Assembly (NCBI GenBank): GCA_903934155.1
Contig: CAIZMS010000203.1
Location: forward strand, 1 to 5,169
Length of the DNA: 5,169 nucleotides
Direction of reading: 5' to 3'
From: an uncultured bacterium
GTDB taxonomy: Bacteria > Verrucomicrobiota > Kiritimatiellia > CAIKKV01 > CAITUY01
The notes below the pieces were generated by a model. It was not told where the DNA came from and did not search any database. It saw only the letters and a list, made by a program, of their open reading frames with translations. This document shows positions 1-5,169 of the stretch, one piece after another; position 1 is the stretch's first letter, and each line of letters starts with the position of its first letter. The translations under genes were made by a program, and so were the position numbers.

Positions 1-588
1 CGCCACAATCCCGCTTTCCTTAGCGTTCTTCGCAACCTTCCGTTCAACTTCTTTAGGATTAAAGTATGACTGTCTGTACGACTGGATCATCAGCTCCGCA
101 CACGCCTTGCTGGAACTATAAGGATCATACCCGCCCAGAGGATCATTCTCCTGATAGGCATGTATCCTTTCCTTGTTTTCATACACCTTGTCGGTTGTAA
201 TCATTACCGTGGCGCAAGGCCAGTCGGCATCCCGCAAGGCATCCAGCACATGCGCAGACCCCATCACATTAATTTCATAGGTTTCCACTGGCTGTAGATA
301 AGAAAACCGAACCAACGGCTGAGCCGCCAGATGAAAAATCAGATCCGGCCGAACCTCGCGAATAATGCGACGCACCAACGCCCGATCTCGAATGTCCCCT
401 ATCCGATGATCACAGCGCGCCGCCAAACCCAACTGGTCAAACAAGGCTGGATCCGTCGGCGGCGGCAAGGCTAACCCCGTGACCTTGGCGCCCATCATTA
501 ACAACCACTCCGTCAACCAGGACCCCTTAAAACCCGTGTGCCCTGTTACAAGCACCTTTTTATCTTTGTAGAAACCGCTGAAGCTCAT
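1..588 (-). CDS. rfbG: CDP-glucose 4,6-dehydratase, N-terminal part (3' end outside window)
   Basis: Converts CDP-D-glucose to CDP-4-keto-6-deoxy-D-glucose in the cytoplasm, the second step towards CDP-3,6-dideoxyhexoses. The 196 residues present form an extended-SDR Rossmann domain. The NAD-binding loop TGHTGFKGSWL lies at about residues 15-25, HLAAQPLVRFSY at about 86-97, and the catalytic TTDK at 131-134. The YxxxK pair is Tyr157 and Lys161 within GYDPYSSSK. The HTGFKGSW and AAQPLVR signatures and the Lys after TTD point to the CDP-glucose enzyme rather than the dTDP-glucose enzyme (RmlB), which has TDE. The start is the ATG at 588-586, ten bases after the rfbF stop, with a weak purine-rich GGTGAGAG about ten bases upstream that overlaps that stop. 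Translational coupling with rfbF is likely. Family members are about 355-360 residues, so roughly 160 are missing past base 1. The lysine-rich stretch at about residues 179-191 looks a little longer than usual. The family call is firm. Confidence 0.94.
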   Translation of the reverse strand, partial: MSFSGFYKDKKVLVTGHTGFKGSWLTEWLLMMGAKVTGLALPPPTDPALFDQLGLAARCDHRIGDIRDRALVRRIIREVRPDLIFHLAAQPLVRFSYLQPVETYEINVMGSAHVLDALRDADWPCATVMITTDKVYENKERIHAYQENDPLGGYDPYSSSKACAELMIQSYRQSYFNPKEVERKVAKNAKESGIVA

Positions 589-598
589 CTTCGTTCTC

Positions 599-1366
599 TC
601 ACCAAACCTTCCACGGAGCTTTGCCCTCTTCCCAAAGGCTTTCCAAAAGACGAACATCCCGCAGGGTATCCATACACTGCCAAAAGCCTTCATGCCGGTA
701 GGCTGCGAGCTGGCCACTCCGGGCTAGTTGCTCCATCGGATACTGTTCCCACAAGGTTGCATCCCCTTCAATGTGGTCCACTACCCCAGGCTCCAATACA
801 AAAAAACCGCCGTTAATCCAGCCCTCATCCGCCTGCGGCTTTTCCTCAAAACGGGTAACACGATCCCCCTCAAATACCATTTTCCCGAAACGGGCGGGGG
901 GACGAACTGCTGTCACGGTGGCAAGACTTCCACTTTTCTGGTGGAAAGCGACGACCTTGTTGATGTCCAGATTGGTCACTCCATCTCCATAGGTTGCCAA
1001 AAAGGGCTCCCTGCCAATAAATTGAGCCGCACGCTTCAAACGCCCACCGGTCTGCGTTTCCCTCCCCGTATCGAGAAGGTGAATAATCCAATCCTCGCCG
1101 TCACCCTCGTGGACATCCACTTTCCCCTTCTGCATCTCTACCGTCAAACTTCGGGAATGGCACCGGTAGTTGATGAAAAAATCCTTAATCACCTCCCCCT
1201 TATAACCTAGCGGCAGGACAAATTCGCGAAATCCATGCGCGGCGTAGATCTTCATGATGTGCCACAACACCGGCATGCCACCGATTTCCACCATCGGCTT
1301 CGGCTTTAGAACGGTCTCTTCCGAAAGCCGCGTCCCCAATCCACCGCACAAAATGACTGCCTTCAT
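599..1366 (-). CDS. rfbF: Glucose-1-phosphate cytidylyltransferase
   Basis: Makes CDP-glucose and pyrophosphate from CTP and alpha-D-glucose 1-phosphate, the first committed step of CDP-deoxysugar synthesis. It is a cytoplasmic sugar-nucleotide transferase of 255 residues, close to the usual 257. Visible motifs are the nucleotide-binding MKAVILCGGLGTRLSEE at 1-17 (GGxGTR with Thr12 and Arg13), KPKPMVEIGG at 21-30 (catalytic-type Lys23), TGGRLKR at 106-112, the metal-site YGDGV at 126-130 (Asp128), FEEKP at 173-177, and CMDTLRD at 231-237 (Asp233). The spacing fits the structurally known Salmonella enzyme with a shift of two to three residues. The start at 1366 is preferred to an in-frame ATG at 1390 because GAGGTG lies six bases upstream and the protein then begins directly at the nucleotide-binding strand. 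It sits between rfbH (172-base spacer with a hairpin) and rfbG (10-base gap). The C-terminus WKVW is typical of the family as I recall it. Confidence 0.96.
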   Translation of the reverse strand: MKAVILCGGLGTRLSEETVLKPKPMVEIGGMPVLWHIMKIYAAHGFREFVLPLGYKGEVIKDFFINYRCHSRSLTVEMQKGKVDVHEGDGEDWIIHLLDTGRETQTGGRLKRAAQFIGREPFLATYGDGVTNLDINKVVAFHQKSGSLATVTAVRPPARFGKMVFEGDRVTRFEEKPQADEGWINGGFFVLEPGVVDHIEGDATLWEQYPMEQLARSGQLAAYRHEGFWQCMDTLRDVRLLESLWEEGKAPWKVW

Positions 1367-1372
1367 TAAACA

Positions 1373-1378
1373 CACCTC
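1373..1378 (-). promoter_or_regulatory. Ribosome binding site deciding the rfbF start
   Basis: On the minus strand GAGGTG stands six bases before the ATG at 1366-1364. The in-frame ATG at 1390 would put this site inside the coding sequence, so the site supports the shorter 255-residue protein. Confidence 0.7.
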
Positions 1379-1398
1379 GCTTTCATACATTCAGAAAA

Positions 1399-1422
1399 AG
1401 ATTTACCACGGAGAATACGGAG
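1399..1422. repeat. Short 'ACCACGGAG' type intergenic repeat remnant
   Basis: ACGGAG occurs twice with a nine-base period (1408-1413 and 1417-1422), directly after AGATTTACC. The pattern resembles the 'ACCACGGAGAACACGGAG'-like purine-rich repeats that I recall from intergenic regions of several environmental bacterial phyla. That comparison is from memory. Only two units are present, so it could be chance. It lies between the probable terminator and rfbF, in the leader of rfbF. Confidence 0.3.
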
Positions 1423-1442
1423 GCTTAAGAGAGGGAAAAGAT

Positions 1443-1499
1443 AAAAATGTTGCGGAATTTCATGAGCCGGGAGTACCCGTCGCATGAAATTCCGCAACA
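1443..1499 (-). terminator. Probable Rho-independent terminator or attenuator after rfbH
   Basis: The arms TGTTGCGGAATTTCATG (1448-1464) and CATGAAATTCCGCAACA (1483-1499) are exact reverse complements over 17 bp. The 18-base interior contains a second stem, CGGG/CCCG (1468-1471 with 1476-1479), around a four-base tip, so the whole 52-nt palindrome is symmetrical. In minus-strand RNA the hairpin is followed at once by TTTTT (1447-1443) and then ATCTTTT. The plus-strand side has no such T-run, so the orientation matches the genes. It starts 40 bases after the rfbH stop. The stem is longer and less GC-rich than most terminators, so a palindromic repeat that secondarily acts as an attenuator is also possible. 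Confidence 0.65.
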
Positions 1500-1538
1500 C
1501 CATTCCCAGAGGAAGAGGGGTTGAGATCGGAATAATCA

Positions 1539-2849
1539 TCATCGCTTCATAAACTCCGAAAACATCTCCGCTACATACTTCAAATGGACATCTGTCAACC
1601 CAGGGTACACACCTATGAAAAAGGTGTTCGTAGTAATGAGATCCGTGTTCTTTAAGTCACCCTCTTTCCGACACGGAATTCCCTCAAATGCCGGGTGGCG
1701 CAACAGATTGCCGCTAAACAGATTCCGTGTTTCAATCTTCCGGCTCTCCAGAAATTGCGTCAGGTCATTCCGGGCAAACCCGGCTTCCGGCCGAACCGTG
1801 ATCGGAAAGGCAAACCAGGCAGGATCCGATTTCGGCGTCGCTTTGGGTAAAATCAATTGCCCTTCAAAAGGCTTCAGCATGCTGGTCAATTTAGTGAAGT
1901 TCTCCTTACGGCGCGCCACAAACCCGTCCAGTTTTTTCAACTGCGCACACCCAATGGCTGCCTGCATATCCGTCACCTTAAGATTGTAGCCAATGTGACT
2001 GTACACATACTTGTGGTCATATCCCGGAGGCAAAGTTCCAAACTGCTGACCGAACCGTTTGCCGCAGGTGTCATTCTTCCCACCCGCACAAAAACAATCA
2101 CGACCCCAATCCCTAAATGAACGAGCAATCCGAGCCAACTCATCGTCGTGGGTCACCACGCAGCCACCCTCGCCCATCGTAATATGATGCGCAGGATAGA
2201 AAGAATGCGAGGCAAGATGACCAAACGATCCCGTCATCCGGCCCTGATACAGGGACCCCAAGGCATCACAGTTATCCTCAATCACCCAAAGATCATGCTT
2301 TTTTGCCAACTCCAAAACACAGTCCAGATCAAAAGGAACTCCCAGCGTATGCGCCATCATGATCGCGCGCGTTTTCGGCCCAATAGCCGAAGCAATCCGT
2401 TCCGGAATGGCCGTGTAGTCGCCCAGATTGACATCTACAAAAACGGGCACCAGATTATTCTGAAGGATCGGCGCCAGGGTAGTGGGAAAACCCGCCGCCA
2501 CAGTCAGCACCTCATCACCCGGCTTGAGCCTGCGCGCCCCCAACTTGGGCGACGTCAGGGTCGTCAGCGCGATCAGGTTCGCGGAGGAACCTGAATTGAC
2601 CAGCAACGCATGGGACACTCCCAACTTGTCCGCAAAATCTGCCTCAAACTCATCGGAATACCGACCGGCCGTCAAAAAGAAATCCAAACTGGAATCGATC
2701 AAATTATGAAGTTCATCGGCATCAAACACACGACCGGCGTAATGAACAAGATCCCGACCCGGCCTAAAGGCACGCCCCCCGAACTTGGCATCATGGTATT
2801 GCCCGACCAGACCCAGTATCTGCTTTCTAATGTCGTCTGCTTTACTCAT
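1539..2849 (-). CDS. rfbH: CDP-4-keto-6-deoxyglucose 3-dehydrase (E1-type, PMP and [2Fe-2S] dependent)
   Basis: Removes the C3 hydroxyl of CDP-4-keto-6-deoxyglucose. Family members use pyridoxamine phosphate and an iron-sulfur cluster that takes electrons from a reductase partner (E3, RfbI, DdhD or AscD). The 436 residues match the usual 437. It has the DegT/DnrJ/EryC1/StrS aminotransferase fold with NSGSSAN at 85-91, the PLP-contacting EDNCDALGS at 191-199 (Asp192), and SFYPAHHITMGEGG at 216-229. In that last motif His221 stands where aminotransferases have the Schiff-base lysine. The cluster ligands Cys194, Cys252, Cys254 and Cys262 reproduce the C-X57-C-X1-C-X7-C spacing known for Yersinia E1, which separates it from ColD-type dehydrases lacking the cluster. 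The start at 2849 is chosen because AAGGGTG lies just upstream and the length then fits the family. In-frame ATGs at 2870 and 2897 would add 7 or 16 residues. No reductase is encoded in the window. Confidence 0.96.
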   Translation of the reverse strand: MSKADDIRKQILGLVGQYHDAKFGGRAFRPGRDLVHYAGRVFDADELHNLIDSSLDFFLTAGRYSDEFEADFADKLGVSHALLVNSGSSANLIALTTLTSPKLGARRLKPGDEVLTVAAGFPTTLAPILQNNLVPVFVDVNLGDYTAIPERIASAIGPKTRAIMMAHTLGVPFDLDCVLELAKKHDLWVIEDNCDALGSLYQGRMTGSFGHLASHSFYPAHHITMGEGGCVVTHDDELARIARSFRDWGRDCFCAGGKNDTCGKRFGQQFGTLPPGYDHKYVYSHIGYNLKVTDMQAAIGCAQLKKLDGFVARRKENFTKLTSMLKPFEGQLILPKATPKSDPAWFAFPITVRPEAGFARNDLTQFLESRKIETRNLFSGNLLRHPAFEGIPCRKEGDLKNTDLITTNTFFIGVYPGLTDVHLKYVAEMFSEFMKR

Positions 2850-2852
2850 AGA

Positions 2853-2859
2853 CACCCTT
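2853..2859 (-). promoter_or_regulatory. Ribosome binding site favouring the rfbH start at 2849
   Basis: Minus-strand AAGGGTG ends three bases before the ATG, and its AGGG core is five bases away. The two in-frame ATGs further upstream lack a comparable site, and the shorter protein matches the family length. Confidence 0.55.
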
Positions 2860-2915
2860 TTATTTACCATCTCACTATTGCCGTTACATGAAGGCATGTT
2901 TTCGAGGTTCCCTCT

Positions 2916-2972
2916 GTTGGTGTACCGGCTTCAGCCGGTCTTCTCCCGGCCGCCTGAAGGCGGTACACCAAC
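2916..2972. repeat. 57-nt imperfect palindrome made of two small hairpins
   Basis: The outer arms GTTGGTGTACCG (2916-2927) and CGGTACACCAAC (2961-2972) are exact reverse complements over 12 bp. Each half also contains its own stem: CCGGC-TTCA-GCCGG at 2925-2938 and CCGCC-TGAA-GGCGG at 2950-2963. The halves differ from perfect mutual complementarity at 2928/2960 and 2935/2953, and these changes keep each small stem paired. The unit lies between the fusion gene stop and rfbH. No T-run follows on either strand, so it does not look like a terminator. It resembles a dispersed intergenic palindrome of the REP kind. Only one copy is in the window, so the repeat status is inferred. Confidence 0.6.
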
Positions 2973-3005
2973 CGTCGCCCATCCCAAACAGTCCTTAAGT
3001 AAGCG

Positions 3006-5027
3006 TCATTTCTCTCCGAGTGCTCCTCGGACGGCGCGGCTGCTTTTCACAACAACCAAGGACAGGCCCAACGCGGTCACTGACATCGCGCCGAGCACGC
3101 CTACCACCTGAAAAAGTGTCTCATGCCAGCGCATCACGCCCAACACATAACCGCCCGCACAGAGATACAACGGAATCATGATCCTGAACCGCCGTTGAGC
3201 GAGCTCATAATTCAGTAGCACCATCAAGAGCGTCAGGGGAGCCAGAGCCAGCGCCATACACCTTAAAATATTAGCCTGCCCGGGATGAATTTCCTTAGAC
3301 AAAATGCCCAACAGCAATTCCGGAACCGCCAGAGAAACCAACCCGATACCGCCTCCCAGAAGGCCCGTCAAAACCAGAGCTTTCATCAAAGTCCGGTGAT
3401 TAGCCCGAGAAGATTCACCTGTCGATGTTACCTTGGGAAACATAGCTGAACAGACGGGGCTCGGCAGGAAAAAGGCCATTCGCGCCCACATCGTTGCCTT
3501 CGAAAAAGCACCCGCCTCCTCAGGCGTGAAGTAGTATTTTACCAGCAGGACATCGGCGCTCGTCAGGACACCAAACGCCGTGACCGTCATCATGTACCCC
3601 CCCATATAGGAATACAAGCCGACCGGACGCTTCAATCCCTTCCAATGTCGTCCCAGCAGCGATATGCAAACGGCTAACGACAACGCCACCGAAATCAGAA
3701 CCCCGACCATATTGGCCGTCAGACCGCCTATCGCGCCCAATCCCAACAACGCCAGAACAATGCCCAGAACCAGCCGCAACAGGGTCCATCCATTCCCGAT
3801 CAACGCAACCCACTCAAAGGCCTGCATCCCAGCCAATACTCCCGAAGCCACCGATCCCAGCAGCAGCAACACGATGGTTCCTGCCACGAGATAGACAGGC
3901 CCCGGCGAATCCAGCTTAAACGCCCTCATCAAATCCTGGCGCCACAACACCACCATCAGCACCAACAAAACCGTAGGCAGCAGCAAGTCCCGAAACAGCC
4001 CCACCATCATGGCAATGATTTTCTCCTGCTTTCCCTTCGCCGAGAAAAGAGCAGTGAAATGGGTCACCGCCCCGTTGAGTGCGCTCAGCGGCATACTCAG
4101 CATCATCAGGGCACTCAGGGCGGCAAACAAAACTCCATATTCCGCATTACTAAGCATCCGGGCCATGATGATCTGGAACAGCATATTGCAGATGTTCCCA
4201 AACTGGGTTCCAATAAAAAGCACGAGACTGTGGGTAATAAGATAATCCCGCGCCTCTCCCACAGGATGAATCCAGGGGCCAACGAGTCCATAAAGCTTCA
4301 CGACCCAGCTAAACGGCGAATAGATCAGCCGCAACCGCACGAGCGCCATCATCATCTCCGTCGAGGCTTTCCCGACTTGGATCTTGGATCCCTCAACATC
4401 ATGCCAGATTGTGGGAATTTCCTTGATGGCATATCCCGCCCGGCGCAGCTGGAAAAGCAAATCGACATCAAAGGCCCATCGGGTAATTCCCAGGTGCGGC
4501 AAAATGGCCTGAATCGCCTCACGGCGTATCAATTTGGCGCCACACTGGGTATCCGTTAGCCGCAACCCGAACAGGGTACGGGTCATCAGGTTAAAAATAC
4601 GAGACGCTACCCGTCGGTCAAAAGGTTGACGAGGACTAACCTGAGACCCCTTCGCCCAGCGAGAGGCAATAATGCCGCCCGCCTGACCAATATTCTCAAC
4701 CAAATCATGAAAGGCTTCCGGCGGCGTAGATCCATCGGCATCCACGAATCCAACCCATTCCCCCTGTGCATGACGGAACCCCACCATCAACGCCCCTCCC
4801 TTGCCAATGGGCTCAGGTTCAACAATAGCTCGAACTTGAGAATACCGGGCAGCAAAACCAGCCACGACCTCTTCGGTTTCATCCGTTGAGCCGTTGACAA
4901 CGACCAGAAATTCGACCTTGTCACCGTACCGCGAGGTGAAATAGGGAAGGTAGGCCTCCAACATGGGCCCTATCCGGTGCTCTTCATTATGGGCAGGAAC
5001 AACTATCGAAAGCCGCATGCGAAGCAT
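3006..5027 (-). CDS. Fusion of ALG5/DPM1-like GT2 glycosyltransferase and Wzx/MOP-type flippase
   Basis: A 673-residue inner-membrane protein with two parts. Residues 1 to about 240 form a GT-A glycosyltransferase of family 2. It shows SIVVPAHNEE (7-16), the DAD of DADGSTPPE (96-98), DTQCGAKL (159-166), WAFDVDLL (184-191), and EIPTIWHDVEGSKI (203-216). This set is typical of dolichyl- or undecaprenyl-phosphate glucosyl/mannosyltransferases, so the likely product is a polyprenyl-phosphate sugar. Residues from about 260 to 660 hold some 12 hydrophobic segments (roughly 263-287, 297-316, 337-361, 378-400, 408-429, 432-457, 472-495, 510-530, 549-576, 586-606, 612-631, 638-660). ADVLLVKYYFTPEEAGAF and FFLPSPVCSAMFPKV resemble Wzx polysaccharide exporters. 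The frame is continuous through the junction. An in-frame TGA lies 21 bases upstream, so the start is 5027 or 5018; neither has a strong ribosome site. The sugar and the cargo cannot be read from sequence. Confidence 0.92.
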   Translation of the reverse strand: MLRMRLSIVVPAHNEEHRIGPMLEAYLPYFTSRYGDKVEFLVVVNGSTDETEEVVAGFAARYSQVRAIVEPEPIGKGGALMVGFRHAQGEWVGFVDADGSTPPEAFHDLVENIGQAGGIIASRWAKGSQVSPRQPFDRRVASRIFNLMTRTLFGLRLTDTQCGAKLIRREAIQAILPHLGITRWAFDVDLLFQLRRAGYAIKEIPTIWHDVEGSKIQVGKASTEMMMALVRLRLIYSPFSWVVKLYGLVGPWIHPVGEARDYLITHSLVLFIGTQFGNICNMLFQIIMARMLSNAEYGVLFAALSALMMLSMPLSALNGAVTHFTALFSAKGKQEKIIAMMVGLFRDLLLPTVLLVLMVVLWRQDLMRAFKLDSPGPVYLVAGTIVLLLLGSVASGVLAGMQAFEWVALIGNGWTLLRLVLGIVLALLGLGAIGGLTANMVGVLISVALSLAVCISLLGRHWKGLKRPVGLYSYMGGYMMTVTAFGVLTSADVLLVKYYFTPEEAGAFSKATMWARMAFFLPSPVCSAMFPKVTSTGESSRANHRTLMKALVLTGLLGGGIGLVSLAVPELLLGILSKEIHPGQANILRCMALALAPLTLLMVLLNYELAQRRFRIMIPLYLCAGGYVLGVMRWHETLFQVVGVLGAMSVTALGLSLVVVKSSRAVRGALGEK

Positions 5028-5062
5028 GATGCCAGAAGGACCCCATCAGGAACAGGAAAAGT

Positions 5063-5169
5063 TTAAGATTTACCACCCGCTTCGCTAGAGTTAGGATGAG
5101 AAGGCTGGTTTCCTCCGTTTAATAAGCGGGGTATAATCCCCAAGTAATAACGCAGTCTTTGCAGCTGCA
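5063..5169 (-). CDS. Possible C-terminal tail of an upstream gene (5' part outside window)
   Basis: On the minus strand one frame stays open from the window edge (first full codon at 5167) to a TAA at 5065-5063, giving 34 residues. It begins QLQRLRYYLGIIPRLLNGG and continues with a polar, Ser/Asn/Gly-rich tail ending GGKS. A basic amphipathic stretch followed by a polar tail is plausible for a protein end, and the 35-base gap to the next start fits an operon. The other two minus frames close earlier (after 16 and 25 codons), so the evidence is only relative openness and composition. The product cannot be identified. Confidence 0.38.
   Translation of the reverse strand, partial: QLQRLRYYLGIIPRLLNGGNQPSHPNSSEAGGKS

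Noticed and set aside
728..1210. 160-codon open frame on the plus strand
   Set aside because: It lies wholly opposite rfbF, whose protein is clearly conserved, and its translation shows no recognisable domain.
1367..1390. N-terminal extension of rfbF starting at the ATG at 1390
   Set aside because: It would add eight residues ahead of the conserved MKAVILCGG start and place the good GAGGTG ribosome site inside the gene.
1399..1409. 11-base AGATTTACCAC repeated at 5066-5076
   Set aside because: A few exact 11-base matches are expected by chance in a window of this size, and the flanking bases do not match.
2148..2594. 148-codon open frame on the plus strand
   Set aside because: Antisense to the conserved core of rfbH, with a low-information Arg/Gln/His-rich translation.
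2916..2972. Palindrome read as a terminator for the fusion gene
   Set aside because: The sequence after the hairpin on the minus strand is AGAGGGAACC, with no U-run, so termination is unlikely.
4059..4559. 166-codon open frame on the plus strand
   Set aside because: Antisense to the glycosyltransferase-flippase fusion. Its translation is rich in His, Gln, Pro and Arg, as expected of a shadow frame.
5128..5141. GGGG-TATAAT-CCCC on the plus strand, a perfect -10 hexamer in a small palindrome
   Set aside because: No acceptable -35 hexamer lies about 17 bases upstream, and no plus-strand gene follows within the window. It also overlaps the likely tail of the upstream minus-strand gene.
5160..5169. 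10-bp palindrome TGCAGCTGCA at the window end
   Set aside because: Too short to interpret, and probably within coding sequence.

Overview
All supported genes lie on the minus strand and read from high to low coordinates as one module. The module appears to make a CDP-linked 3,6-dideoxyhexose (or a relative) and handle a lipid-linked sugar for surface polysaccharide. The window is bacterial. Three genes match the O-antigen enzymes RfbH, RfbF and RfbG (also called DdhC, DdhA and DdhB). Base composition looks balanced, near 50% GC by eye. The gene order differs from the enterobacterial order I-F-G-H. The intergenic spacers carry palindromic and 'ACGGAG'-type repeats, which, from memory, recall environmental genomes such as PVC-group or Omnitrophota lineages. 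That placement is a guess and should not be relied on.

Layout in order of transcription. 5169-5063 holds a possible C-terminal tail of an upstream gene. 5027-3006 is a 673-residue fusion of a GT2 glycosyltransferase of the ALG5/DPM1/GtrB type with a roughly 12-helix Wzx/MOP-type flippase. 3005-2850 is a 156-base spacer with a 57-nt imperfect palindrome built from two small self-complementary hairpins. 2849-1539 is rfbH, with its four iron-sulfur cysteines and the lysine-to-histidine swap intact. 1538-1367 is a 172-base spacer with a perfect 17-bp-arm hairpin followed by a U-run, which is a probable intrinsic terminator or attenuator, and then a short 'ACGGAG' repeat. 1366-599 is rfbF. 588-1 is the N-terminal 196 residues of rfbG, which runs off the window.

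How the genes work together. RfbF makes CDP-glucose, RfbG turns it into CDP-4-keto-6-deoxyglucose, and RfbH removes the C3 hydroxyl in a reaction that needs a partner ferredoxin-type reductase (RfbI/AscD/E3). That reductase, and the final ketoreductase or epimerase that would decide between abequose, paratose, tyvelose, ascarylose or another sugar, are not in the window. The fusion protein probably loads a sugar onto a polyprenyl phosphate at the cytoplasmic face of the inner membrane and moves a lipid-linked sugar or glycan across it. The most unusual item is this single-chain pairing of a polyprenyl-phosphate-type glycosyltransferase with a MOP-type flippase.
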